Translations under genes and position numbers: made by a program
Source: Actinomycetota bacterium
Lineage (GTDB): Bacteria; Actinomycetota; Actinomycetes; Propionibacteriales; Propionibacteriaceae
Reading direction: 5' to 3'
NCBI GenBank assembly: GCA_020161755.1
Contig: JAIUOS010000018.1
Location: 1 to 64,000, forward strand
DNA: 64,000 nt
Shown: piece by piece, positions 20,538 through 28,672 of the stretch
How positions within the stretch are numbered: the first letter of the stretch is position 1
How the letters are laid out: every line of letters begins with the position of its first letter
Notes under the pieces: model-generated
What the model was told of the DNA's origin: nothing
Seen by the model: the letters and a program-made list of their open reading frames with translations, nothing else
The model's database searches: none

Positions 20538-21874
20538 CCGGCGTGACCCAGGAGCGGCTGCTGCTCACCGAGCTGCCCGGTCCTGCCTCGCAGGCCCTGG
20601 CCGCGCGGCGCCGGGCCGCGGTGTCGTCCGCGGTCAGCGTGGGCAACGAGCTCTACATCGACCACGGCGACGGCGCGATCCTGGTCGACGTCGACGGCAA
20701 CCACCTGATCGACTTCGGGTCGGGCATCGCTGTGGCCTCGGTGGGCCACGCCGCACCGCCGGTGGTGGCGGCGGTCGCCGAACAGGCCGCGAAGTTCGCG
20801 CACACCTGCTTCATGGTCACCCCGTACCCGGGCTACGTGGAGCTGTGCGAGCAGCTGGCGCTGCTCACGCCCGGTTCCCACGAGAAGCGCTCGGCGCTGT
20901 TCAACTCCGGCGCCGAAGCGGTCGAGAACGCGATCAAGGTGGCCCGGGCGTACACCGGGCGCCAGGCCGTGATCGCCTTCGACCACGCCTACCACGGACG
21001 CACGAACCTGACGATGGCCCTGACCGCGAAGGTGCAGCCGTACAAGGACGGGTTCGGACCGTTCGCGCCCGAGGTCTACCGGATGGGCATGGCGTACCCG
21101 TACCGGTGGCCGACCGGCCCGGAGCACTGCGCGGAGGAGGCGTTCGCCGACTTCGTGGCGAAGGCGCACGTGCAGGTGGGCGAGGAGCACGTCGCCGCGG
21201 TGATCGTCGAACCGATCCAGGGCGAGGGCGGCTTCATCGTGCCCGCCCCCGGCTTCCTGAAGATGGTCGCGGACTGGTGCACCGAGAACGGGGTGGTGTT
21301 CATCGCCGACGAGGTGCAGACCGGCTTCTGCCGCACCGGCTCCTGGTTCGCCAGCGAGCACGAGGGCATCGTCCCCGACCTGGTCACGACCGCGAAGGCG
21401 CTGGCCGGCGGGCTGCCGTTGGCCGCGCTCACCGGGCGGGCGGAGATCATGGACGCCCCGGTCGTCGGCGGGCTCGGCGGCACGTTCGGGGGCAACCCGA
21501 TCTCGTGCGCGGCGGCGCTCGCGGCCATCCAGCTGATGAAGGACGCCGACCTGGCCGGGGCGGCCCGACGGATCGGCGACCGGATCGGTGCGCGCCTGGG
21601 CGAGCTCGCGCAGGCCCACCCGCAGATCGGGGAGGTGCGCGGACGCGGGGCGATGATGGCGGTCGAGATCGTCCGTCCGGACGGGTCGAGGACCCCGGAC
21701 GCGGCGCTGGCCAAGGCGGTGATCGCGGGCTGCGTCCGTCGGGGACTGGTGGTGCTGGGCTGCGGCACCTACGGCAACGTCCTGCGGTTCCTGCCGCCCC
21801 TGGTCATGCCGGACGCGCTTCTCGACGACGCGCTGGACATCCTCGCGGAGTCGTTCGCGGAGGCCACCGCCTGA
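20534..21874 (+). CDS. gabT: 4-aminobutyrate aminotransferase-like class III enzyme
   Basis: PLP enzyme of 446 residues. It has LFNSGAEAVENAIKVARAYTGR, FDHAYHGRTNLTMALT, VIVEPIQGEGGF, FIADEVQTGFCRTG and the PLP lysine in VTTAKALAGGLPLAALTG. These motifs are those of GabT, which converts GABA and 2-oxoglutarate to succinate semialdehyde and glutamate. No succinate-semialdehyde dehydrogenase lies next to it. The GTG start overlaps the previous gene by 4 nt. Substrate inferred from motifs and context. Confidence 0.92.
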   Translation: MTGVTQERLLLTELPGPASQALAARRRAAVSSAVSVGNELYIDHGDGAILVDVDGNHLIDFGSGIAVASVGHAAPPVVAAVAEQAAKFAHTCFMVTPYPGYVELCEQLALLTPGSHEKRSALFNSGAEAVENAIKVARAYTGRQAVIAFDHAYHGRTNLTMALTAKVQPYKDGFGPFAPEVYRMGMAYPYRWPTGPEHCAEEAFADFVAKAHVQVGEEHVAAVIVEPIQGEGGFIVPAPGFLKMVADWCTENGVVFIADEVQTGFCRTGSWFASEHEGIVPDLVTTAKALAGGLPLAALTGRAEIMDAPVVGGLGGTFGGNPISCAAALAAIQLMKDADLAGAARRIGDRIGARLGELAQAHPQIGEVRGRGAMMAVEIVRPDGSRTPDAALAKAVIAGCVRRGLVVLGCGTYGNVLRFLPPLVMPDALLDDALDILAESFAEATA

Positions 21875-21883
21875 GACGGGCGG

Positions 21884-23098
21884 TCAGTGGGCGAGCTGGG
21901 CCCCGCCGACCACGCCGGCGGCGAGGGCCAGCGCCATGTGCCGGATCGACTCCTCACCGGGCAGGAACGTCGGGTGGTGCAGGCCGACGCGGTGCCGCGC
22001 GCCCGTGGACGGGCCGCCGGTGCCGACGAACATCATCAGGATCGGGGCGATCCGGGAGTAGTGCGAGAAGTCGTCGGCGCCGCAGGAGCGGAACGGCTCG
22101 TGCGCGACCGGCAGCCCGAGGTGGCCGAGCAGCGGGTCGACGAACTGCACCAGCCGGCGGTCGTTGTTCAGCACCGGGTCGCCGACGATCAGGCTGACCT
22201 CGGCGTGGGCGCCGCGCGCCGCGGCGGTGTGCTCGGCCAGCCGCCGGATCGCCGCGTGCAGGTGGGTGCGGTCGCTCTCGTGCATGGTGCGGATCACGCC
22301 GTGCAACGAGCCGGTCTCGGGAATGATGTTGTGCGCGGTGCCGGCCTCGATGTGGCCGACGGTGATCACCGCGGGGTGGATCGGGTCGATGGTGCGTCCG
22401 ACCAGTTCCTGCAGGCCCAGCACGATCGAGGCCAACACGGGCACTGGGTCGATCGCGACGTGCGGGTAGGCGCCGTGGCCGGGCTGGCCGTGGATGACGA
22501 TGTCGAACTGGTCGGCGGCGGCATTGACCGCACCGGCGCCGGTGCTGACCACGCCGTTCGGCACGCGGGGCTGGACGTGGGCGCCGATGACTGCCCGCAC
22601 CTCCTGCTCGGCCAGCAGCTGCGAGCCGACCACGTCCTCCGCACCCGACGGCTGGGTCTCCTCGCGCGGCTGGAAGAGCCCGACGAGGCCGATCGGCAGG
22701 TCCTCGATGTGGCGGGCGGCGCGGAGCAGCGCCCACAGCGCCGCCATGTGCACGTCGTGGCCGCACGCGTGCGCGGCCTTCGTGGTCGAAGCCCACTCGA
22801 CCCCGGTGCGCTCGACGACCGGTAGGGCGTCCAGTTCGGCACGGACGGCGACGGCCGGCCCGGGCGGGCCGACCCGCACCATGAAGCCGGTGTCGGCCAC
22901 GCGAGTGGCCCGCAGGTTCGGCAGGGCGTGCCGCAGCCGCTCGGCGGTGGGCCGCTCGGAGCCGCTCAGGTCGGGGTGGCGGTGCAGTTCGCGGCGCAGC
23001 GCCTCGGCGTGCGGGAGCTCGGGTTCCAGGTGTGCCACCAGCCGGGCCAGCAGGAGTTTGGCCGGATCGCTGGGCCAGGAGGACGCCATGGGACCCAT
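21884..23098 (-). CDS. M20-family amidohydrolase
   Basis: The 404-residue metallopeptidase-like enzyme resembles IAA-amino-acid, hippurate and N-acyl-amino-acid amidohydrolases. Metal ligands are visible in HACGHDVHMAAL, QPREETQPSGAE and the C-terminal GLHHPTFLPGEES; a dimerisation lid domain lies in the middle (GQPGHGAYPHVAIDPV). Start ATG 23098, with ATG 23089 as an alternative. It is the last gene of a minus-strand run and converges on gabT with a 9-nt gap. The substrate is unknown; N-acylated amines or amino acids are plausible. Confidence 0.9.
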   Translation of the reverse strand: MGPMASSWPSDPAKLLLARLVAHLEPELPHAEALRRELHRHPDLSGSERPTAERLRHALPNLRATRVADTGFMVRVGPPGPAVAVRAELDALPVVERTGVEWASTTKAAHACGHDVHMAALWALLRAARHIEDLPIGLVGLFQPREETQPSGAEDVVGSQLLAEQEVRAVIGAHVQPRVPNGVVSTGAGAVNAAADQFDIVIHGQPGHGAYPHVAIDPVPVLASIVLGLQELVGRTIDPIHPAVITVGHIEAGTAHNIIPETGSLHGVIRTMHESDRTHLHAAIRRLAEHTAAARGAHAEVSLIVGDPVLNNDRRLVQFVDPLLGHLGLPVAHEPFRSCGADDFSHYSRIAPILMMFVGTGGPSTGARHRVGLHHPTFLPGEESIRHMALALAAGVVGGAQLAH

Positions 23099-23102
23099 CT
23101 AA

Positions 23103-23918
23103 TCAGCGTGCGGCGCGCGACGACAGCGGGGTGAACGTCTGGACGGTCACCGCGACCGTGACCGGGCCCGGCTCGACGTCGGTGGGCAGCCGGTGGAAGG
23201 CGTTCGGCCCCATCGCGATCAGGTCGGCGGCCTCGTTCGCGTCCCGCTCGCGGCGCCACAGCAGGTTGGTGGTGGCCTGCACCTCGAAGAACTCCGAGGC
23301 CGCCACGGCGAGCTGTTCGGCCTTGTCGACGGGCACCCGGAGCAGGCCGTGCCGGTCACGGAGGCCGGCGAGGTGCTCCGGACGCGGGGTGGCGACCACC
23401 AGCCGTCCGTCGGGGCGCAGGACGCGGGCGAACTCGCGCAGGTTCCGGGGCGCGAACACGCACAGGACCGCGTCCAGGCAGGCGTCGCGGACCGGCAGCG
23501 GCTGCCAGACGTCGGCCACCACGGCCGCGATCCGGGGGTCGAGCCGCGCGGCCAGCCGGGCCGCGGCCCGGGACACGTCCAGCGCGATCCCGGCGCGTCC
23601 GTCGTCGCCGAGCGCGTGTGCCAGGTAGTACCCGCTGCCCGACCCGACCTCCAGCACCGTGGGACGCCCGGTGAGCCGGCTGCGGACCTCGTCGGCCACC
23701 GGGGCGAACAGCCCGGTGGCATGGACCCGGGCGCGGGCGGCGAGCATGGCGGCGGTGTCGGCGTTGCCCGGCTCGGAGCCACCGAGGAGGTTGACGTAGC
23801 CCTGCCGGGCGAGGTCGTAGCTGTGCCCGGACGCGCAGCGCAGCGCTCCGTCCGCGCGGGCCAGGCCGGCGCCGCAGCGCGGGCACGCCAGCAGGTCGAG
23901 GGCCGCCTCGATGGCCAC
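23103..23918 (-). CDS. RlmA/TlrB-type 23S rRNA (guanine-N1) methyltransferase
   Basis: The 271-residue protein begins with a zinc finger (CPRCGAGL, then CASGHSYDLARQGYVNLL) and continues with a class I SAM-binding domain (VLEVGSGSGYYLAHAL). This layout is that of RlmA methyltransferases, which modify G745 (RlmAI) or G748 (RlmAII/TlrB) of 23S rRNA. The Gram-positive homologs are usually of the G748 type and can alter macrolide sensitivity. The GTG start at 23918 lies 3 nt after the META lipoprotein stop, so the genes are co-transcribed. Confidence 0.88.
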   Translation of the reverse strand: MAIEAALDLLACPRCGAGLARADGALRCASGHSYDLARQGYVNLLGGSEPGNADTAAMLAARARVHATGLFAPVADEVRSRLTGRPTVLEVGSGSGYYLAHALGDDGRAGIALDVSRAAARLAARLDPRIAAVVADVWQPLPVRDACLDAVLCVFAPRNLREFARVLRPDGRLVVATPRPEHLAGLRDRHGLLRVPVDKAEQLAVAASEFFEVQATTNLLWRRERDANEAADLIAMGPNAFHRLPTDVEPGPVTVAVTVQTFTPLSSRAAR

Positions 23919-23921
23919 GTG

Positions 23922-24686
23922 CTACGCCGCGGTGAAGACCAGGCCGGAGCCGTCGTCGCCGGAGAGCGTCAGGGTGTCGCCCTCGATCGCGTAGTGGGTG
24001 GCGGCCGCCAGGTTGGCCAGCACCGTGGTCTCCTGCGCGGTGAGCTCGGCCGACGGGCACGCCATCTTCGTGCTCATCAGCGGACCGGCCGTGAACGAGC
24101 CGTCGGCGGCGGTCACGGTGCCGCGGAAGGTGTTGCAGGCCTTGCCCGACAGCGAGCCGCCGCTGATCGTCATCGTGACCACGCTGTCGGCGACCGTGGA
24201 GCTGACCGCGGTGTCGGCGACGAGGCCGCTGAGGTGCCAGGTGGTGCCCTCCAGCGGCTTGTTCTCGACGCGGGCCAGCGTGAAGACGACCTGGCCGCTC
24301 GCGTCCAACAGTTCGGCGCCGCTGCCGGCGGTGCGCACGGACGCGATCGTGGGCAGCGCCTTCGACACCGCCGCCTCCTGCGCCATCACCGCGTCGTCGG
24401 TGCAGGCCATCGCGGTCATCGCGATCTCGGTGCCCAGGGCGAGCGTGGCGCCGGTCTGGGTGAACGATGTGCCCCACGAGTTGCAGCCGGTGGTGCCACC
24501 GACGCGGCCCTCGGCGAACTTCATCGTAGGACGATGGTTCTCCAGCGTGGCCTTGCCGCCGAGCTGGGTGACGGTCCAGCTGGTGCCCTCGAGGGTGGGG
24601 CCGGCGGCCGGGGCGGCGGGCGTCCCCGAACTGCAGGCGGCCAGCAGGGCCACCAGGCCGACGGACAGGATCCAGTACTTCTTCAC
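23922..24686 (-). CDS. Lipoprotein with two META (HslJ-like) domains
   Basis: A 254-residue exported lipoprotein. Signal peptide with lipobox LLAAC at residues 14-18, then two META domains at about residues 32-145 and 148-254. Each has the characteristic Gly/Cys-Asn turn: GCNSWGT and ACNTFRG. META domains occur in HslJ-type proteins linked to envelope or heat stress; the molecular function is unknown. GTG 24686 is preceded by AAGGAGG. The start overlaps the SURF1 stop (GTGA). A second two-META protein in this window is at 52132-53061. Confidence 0.88.
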   Translation of the reverse strand: MKKYWILSVGLVALLAACSSGTPAAPAAGPTLEGTSWTVTQLGGKATLENHRPTMKFAEGRVGGTTGCNSWGTSFTQTGATLALGTEIAMTAMACTDDAVMAQEAAVSKALPTIASVRTAGSGAELLDASGQVVFTLARVENKPLEGTTWHLSGLVADTAVSSTVADSVVTMTISGGSLSGKACNTFRGTVTAADGSFTAGPLMSTKMACPSAELTAQETTVLANLAAATHYAIEGDTLTLSGDDGSGLVFTAA

Positions 24687-25456
24687 GACGCCTCCTTGCG
24701 AGCGGTGCGCAGGTCCGAGCGGATCAACAGCACCAGCCCGAGCCCTGCCATCGCAGCGAACGAGAACCATTGAATCGCATACGAGAAGTGGTTGCCCTCG
24801 TTCAGGGCGGGCGGCTGCACGGGAACCAGCCCGCCGTCCTGCGCAGGGGTGATCTCCACCACGGAGACGAACCCGTTGACGACCGGGTAGGGCAGGGTCG
24901 CGCCGAGGGCGGTGGAGTTCACCAGCCGGATCGTGTTCAGCGGCTGCACCGGCGTCATGGCCTCGGTGCTGCCCTGCTCGTCCCGGCGGACGTAGCCGGT
25001 GATGCTGACCTCGCCGGACGGTGGGGCCGGCAGCATGGACGGGTAGTCGGAGGTCGCCGGCTTCACGCCGAACCCCCGGTCGACCAGCACCCAGGCGCCG
25101 GAGGTCGTGTGCAGGGGCGTGATCACCTCGTAGCCGGACTCCTGGCCGTTCGAGCGGTAGCGGACGAGGAACTGGTGGTCGGCGTCGAAGGTGCCGCGGA
25201 CCGCCACGCGCTGCCACTGGTCGGCCTCGGTGATGGTGCGGGTGAACACCTGGTCGAAGTCGACGACGGCGGAGGTCTCGTGGCTGGTCACCGAGTTGTT
25301 CATCGCGCGGCGCTGGTCGAGCCGGGCCAGTTGCCAGAAGCCGAGGTTGACGAAGGCGATCGCCAGCGCGACCACGAACACGGCCAGGGCCAGCCAGCGC
25401 AGCCACAGCCGTCCTCCGCTGGGCGCGGCGCCCATCGGTGCATCCAGGAACCTCAT
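24683..25456 (-). CDS. SURF1-family membrane protein
   Basis: The 257-residue protein has two membrane segments, near residues 17-40 (WLALAVFVVALAIAFVNLGF) and near the C-terminus (FAAMAGLGLVLLI), with an extracytoplasmic domain between. It shows the SURF1 motifs GFWQLARLDQRR and WVLVDRGF. SURF1/Shy1 proteins help assemble cytochrome c oxidase by handling heme a. No cox genes are nearby. It overlaps the genes on both sides by 4 nt. Confidence 0.92.
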   Translation of the reverse strand: MRFLDAPMGAAPSGGRLWLRWLALAVFVVALAIAFVNLGFWQLARLDQRRAMNNSVTSHETSAVVDFDQVFTRTITEADQWQRVAVRGTFDADHQFLVRYRSNGQESGYEVITPLHTTSGAWVLVDRGFGVKPATSDYPSMLPAPPSGEVSITGYVRRDEQGSTEAMTPVQPLNTIRLVNSTALGATLPYPVVNGFVSVVEITPAQDGGLVPVQPPALNEGNHFSYAIQWFSFAAMAGLGLVLLIRSDLRTARKEAS

Positions 25457-25770
25457 TCGTCCTCCACGGTTCCCTTGACCGTATCGGCACTCGGGAGTTC
25501 CCGCCGCGGCTGCGGCTCGGCCGGCGCGGGTGCGACCGGCTCGCGCTGGTCGATCGCGTTGGCGAGCATGACCGCGATGGTGGGCAGCACGGCGGCGGCC
25601 AGGAGCAGCAGCAGGTTCCACGGCAGGGGAGTGAGGGTGGCGGCGATGAAGCACGCGACGCGGACCCCCATCGTCCACAGGTAGCGCACCTGGCGGTCAT
25701 GGGTGTCCAGCGTCCGGCTCCTGCGGGCGCTGGTGATCAGCGCCGGCTTCTGGGCGTTCACCGGGCTCAC
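25453..25770 (-). CDS. DUF3099 membrane protein
   Basis: A 105-residue protein with two hydrophobic segments (about residues 30-50 and 52-72) and a charged Pro-rich tail. The sequence ITSARRSRTLDTHDRQVRYL at the N-terminus and the two-helix layout match DUF3099, a family found in actinobacteria next to SURF1. Function unknown. GTG 25770 has TAGTCT ending 6 nt upstream and no Shine-Dalgarno, so the operon message is probably leaderless. Confidence 0.85.
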   Translation of the reverse strand: MSPVNAQKPALITSARRSRTLDTHDRQVRYLWTMGVRVACFIAATLTPLPWNLLLLLAAAVLPTIAVMLANAIDQREPVAPAPAEPQPRRELPSADTVKGTVEDE

Positions 25771-25776
25771 GCCACA

Positions 25777-25816
25777 AGACTAGGTCGCAGACTTCTGGGG
25801 ACGCTTCCGATAATGT
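25777..25816. promoter_or_regulatory. Divergent leaderless promoters (DUF3099 operon and fabG-fabI)
   Basis: Minus-strand TAGTCT occupies 25777-25782, 6 nt before GTG 25770. Plus-strand TAATGT occupies 25811-25816, 6 nt before GTG 25823. Both spacings predict transcription starting at or next to the initiation codon. Confidence 0.5.
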
Positions 25817-25822
25817 GCCGCC

Positions 25823-26551
25823 GTGACTGAAACCTCAACCAACGCAGTTGCCCGCAGCGTGATCGTGACCGGTGGCAACCGGGGCATCGGACGGGCCATC
25901 GTCGAACGGTTCCTGGCCGGTGGCCACAAGGTGGCCAGCCTCGACATGGGCGGGGAGGCGCCCGAGGGCGCCCTGGGCGTGAACTGCAACGTGACCGACG
26001 CCGAACAGGTGGACGCGGCCTTCGCCGCCGCCGAGGAGGCCAACGGCCCCGTCGAGGTCCTCGTGGCCAACGCCGGCATCACCAAGGACACCCTGATCCT
26101 GCGCATGGGCGACGCCGAGTGGGACGCCGTCATCAACGTCAACCTCACCGGTGCCTTCCGCTGCGCGAAGCGCGCCACGAAGAGCATGATCCGCGGCCGC
26201 TGGGGCCGGATCGTCTTCACCGGCTCCGTGGTCGGCCTGTACGGCTCGCCCGGCCAGGTGAACTACTCCGCGTCCAAGGCTGCGCTGGTCGGCGTGGCGC
26301 GCTCGCTGACCCGCGAGGTCGGCTCCCGCGGCGTCACCGCCAACGTCGTGGCGCCGGGCTTCATCGAGACCGACATGACCGCCGTCCTGCCCGACGACGT
26401 GATCGCGCGCTACCTGGCCTCGATCCCGGCCAACCGGCTGGGCCAGCCGGCAGAGGTGGCCGCCGCGGTGGCCTTCCTCGCGTCCGAGGACGCGGGGTTC
26501 ATCTCCGGGGCCGTGATCCCGGTCGACGGCGGCCTCGGCATGGGCCACTGA
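25823..26551 (+). CDS. fabG: 3-oxoacyl-ACP reductase FabG
   Basis: NADPH-dependent short-chain reductase of type II fatty-acid synthesis, 242 residues. It has the cofactor motif TGGNRGIGRAI, NAGIT, and the catalytic Tyr/Lys of VNYSASKAAL, and ends with PVDGGLGMGH. It is followed after 14 nt by fabI, the order found for fabG1-inhA in mycobacteria. GTG start, probably leaderless. Confidence 0.95.
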   Translation: MTETSTNAVARSVIVTGGNRGIGRAIVERFLAGGHKVASLDMGGEAPEGALGVNCNVTDAEQVDAAFAAAEEANGPVEVLVANAGITKDTLILRMGDAEWDAVINVNLTGAFRCAKRATKSMIRGRWGRIVFTGSVVGLYGSPGQVNYSASKAALVGVARSLTREVGSRGVTANVVAPGFIETDMTAVLPDDVIARYLASIPANRLGQPAEVAAAVAFLASEDAGFISGAVIPVDGGLGMGH

Positions 26552-26565
26552 GGAAGGACACCGAC

Positions 26566-27336
26566 ATGGGCATCCTTGAGGGCAAGAACATCCTGGTCGC
26601 GGGCGTGACCATGAACACCTCGATCGGCTACCGCGTGGCCGAGATCGCGCAGGCCGAGGGCGCCACCGTCCTGGTGTCGAACTTCGGACGCGCGATGAGC
26701 CTGACCGCGCGGGTGCTGAAGCGGCTCGACCCCGAGCCGCCGCTGCTCGAGCTCGACGTCACCGACGAGAACCACCTGGCGACGCTGGCCGACCGCATCG
26801 GCGAGCACGTCGACCACCTCGACGGCGTCGTGCACTCGATCGCGTTCGCGAACCCGGAGACCGCGCTCGGCGGCAAGTTCCTGAGCACCCCGTTCAGCGA
26901 CGTCGGGTTCTCGGTGAACGTGTCCGCGTACTCGCTGGTCAGCCTGGCGATGGCGTGCAAGCCGCTGTTCCGCGAGAGCGCGTCCGTCGTCGGCATGACG
27001 TTCGACGCGGAGGTCTCCTGGCCGATCTACGACTGGATGGGCGTCTCGAAGGCCGCGCTGGAGAGCACGTCCCGCTACCTCGCGCGCTACCTCGGCCCGG
27101 ACGGCGTCCGGGTGAACCTGGTCGCGGCGGGGCCGCTGGAGACCATCGCCAAGAAGGCGATCCCGGGCTCGGAGGAGTTCAACGCCATCTGGGGCACCCG
27201 GGCACCGCTCGGCTGGGACCCCAAGGACCTGACGCCCACCGCGAAGGCCGTGGTGGCGCTGCTCAGCGACTGGTTCCCGGCGACGACCGGCGAAATGGTG
27301 CATGTCGACGGCGGGCTGCACTCCACCGGCGCCTGA
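26566..27336 (+). CDS. fabI: Enoyl-ACP reductase FabI/InhA-like
   Basis: NADH-dependent enoyl-ACP reductase of 256 residues, the last step of each elongation cycle. It has LVAGVTMNTSIGYRVAE (FabI/InhA-type cofactor loop), VHSIAFAN and the catalytic Tyr and Lys in YDWMGVSKAAL. The C-terminal GEMVHVDGGLHSTGA is typical. Mycolate synthesis cannot be inferred from this gene alone. GGAAGGA precedes the ATG. Confidence 0.95.
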   Translation: MGILEGKNILVAGVTMNTSIGYRVAEIAQAEGATVLVSNFGRAMSLTARVLKRLDPEPPLLELDVTDENHLATLADRIGEHVDHLDGVVHSIAFANPETALGGKFLSTPFSDVGFSVNVSAYSLVSLAMACKPLFRESASVVGMTFDAEVSWPIYDWMGVSKAALESTSRYLARYLGPDGVRVNLVAAGPLETIAKKAIPGSEEFNAIWGTRAPLGWDPKDLTPTAKAVVALLSDWFPATTGEMVHVDGGLHSTGA

Positions 27337-27355
27337 TCTCGGTAGGTTGGACGGC

Positions 27356-28171
27356 ATGAGTGTCGTCCAGCTGCAGGGTGTCTCGATCATCCGATCCGGC
27401 TCGACCCTGCTGAACGACGTCACCTGGACGGTCGAGGAGGGCGAGCGCTGGGTGGTCATCGGCCCCAACGGGGCCGGCAAGACCACGATGCTCCAGATCC
27501 TGAGCGCGCAGTGGCACCCGTCCAGGGGCACCGCCGAGGTGCTGGGCGAGACCCTCGGCGCGGTGGACGTGTTCGAGCTGCGGCCCCGCATCGGCGTCAC
27601 CTCCGCCGCGCTGGCCGACCGCATCCCGAAGTCGGAGCGGGTCTCCGACGTGGTGGTGTCGGCCGCCTACGCGGTGATGGGACGCTGGCGCGAGGCGTAC
27701 GACGACCTCGACCACGACCGCGCCCGGACGCTGATGCAACAGCTGCGGGTCGACCACCTCGCCGACCGCACGTTCGGCACGCTGAGCGAGGGGGAGCGCA
27801 AGCGCGTCCAGATCGCGCGCGCGCTGATGACCGATCCCGAACTGCTGTTGCTCGACGAGCCGGCCGCCGGTCTGGACCTGACCGGTCGCGAGGCGCTGGT
27901 GAGCACGCTGTCCGAGATCTGCCTGGACCCCTACGCCCCGGCCACCGTCCTGGTCACCCACCACGTGGAGGAGATCCCGCTGGGCATCACCCACGCCCTG
28001 CTGCTCAAGCACGGACGCGTCGTCGCCGCCGGCCCGATCGACCGGGTGCTCACCGGCCCGCTCCTGAGTGCCACCTTCGACCTGCTGCTCGAAGTGAGCA
28101 CGGTCGAGGGACGCTGGATGGCCCGCGCAGCTGCACGCGCGGCGCACCGGCCTCCCGCCCGGTTGGCATGA
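27356..28171 (+). CDS. Single-domain ABC ATPase without a linked permease
   Basis: The 271-residue ATPase has Walker A GPNGAGKTT, signature LSEGERKRVQIARA (SEGE rather than SGGQ) and Walker B LLLLDEPAAGLD, then LVTHHVEEIPLGITHAL. This pattern resembles ModF/YlmA-like ATPases of the iron/molybdate type, which often lack a partner permease. Function unknown. TAGGTT ends 7 nt before ATG 27356, so the message is likely leaderless. It may be co-transcribed with the NfeD/SPFH pair 25 nt downstream. Confidence 0.88.
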   Translation: MSVVQLQGVSIIRSGSTLLNDVTWTVEEGERWVVIGPNGAGKTTMLQILSAQWHPSRGTAEVLGETLGAVDVFELRPRIGVTSAALADRIPKSERVSDVVVSAAYAVMGRWREAYDDLDHDRARTLMQQLRVDHLADRTFGTLSEGERKRVQIARALMTDPELLLLDEPAAGLDLTGREALVSTLSEICLDPYAPATVLVTHHVEEIPLGITHALLLKHGRVVAAGPIDRVLTGPLLSATFDLLLEVSTVEGRWMARAAARAAHRPPARLA

Positions 28172-28196
28172 TTGGTGTCAGGAGAGGCAGGACGCA

Positions 28197-28652
28197 ATGG
28201 AGTGGATGTCGCAACACCTTTGGGTGGTCTGGATCTCGCTGGCCGCCATACTCGGCGTGGCCGAGCTGCTGACGCTGGACTTCACGCTGCTGATGCTGGC
28301 GTCCGGCGCGCTTGCCGGCGGGCTGGTCGCGCTGGCGTTCCCCGGGCTGCTGTGGGTGCAGATCGCGGTCGCCCTGCTGGTGGCGGTGGCGATGCTGGCG
28401 CTGCTGCGTCCCACCCTGCTGCGCAAGGTGCGCGCGCTGCCCGGCTACCGCTCCAGCGTGGACAAGATGATCGGCAGTTCCGGCATCGCCCTCACCGAGA
28501 TCACGAGCGGCGCCGGTGAGGTGAAGGTCGGTGGCGAGGTGTGGTCGGCGCACAGCGTCGAGGGCACCATCGAGGCCGGCACCGAGATCGAGGTCTACCG
28601 CATCGACGGGGCGATCGCCGTCGTCTACCCCAGGAATCTTGCACTGCCCTGA
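28197..28652 (+). CDS. NfeD-like membrane protein
   Basis: The 151-residue protein has an N-terminal pair of hydrophobic segments (about residues 8-65) and a C-terminal OB-fold NfeD domain (about 85-150: GIALTEITSGAGEVKVGGEVW). NfeD proteins pair with SPFH proteins in membrane microdomain organisation. Here the SPFH partner follows after 20 nt. AGGAGAGGCAGG precedes the ATG. Confidence 0.92.
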   Translation: MEWMSQHLWVVWISLAAILGVAELLTLDFTLLMLASGALAGGLVALAFPGLLWVQIAVALLVAVAMLALLRPTLLRKVRALPGYRSSVDKMIGSSGIALTEITSGAGEVKVGGEVWSAHSVEGTIEAGTEIEVYRIDGAIAVVYPRNLALP

Positions 28653-28672
28653 ACCCCAGGAGGGAACACAGA

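Noticed and set aside
25823-27336. fabG-fabI as evidence for mycolic acid synthesis
   Set aside because: The order resembles fabG1-inhA, but no mycolate-specific genes are present and the pair is common in ordinary type II fatty-acid synthesis.
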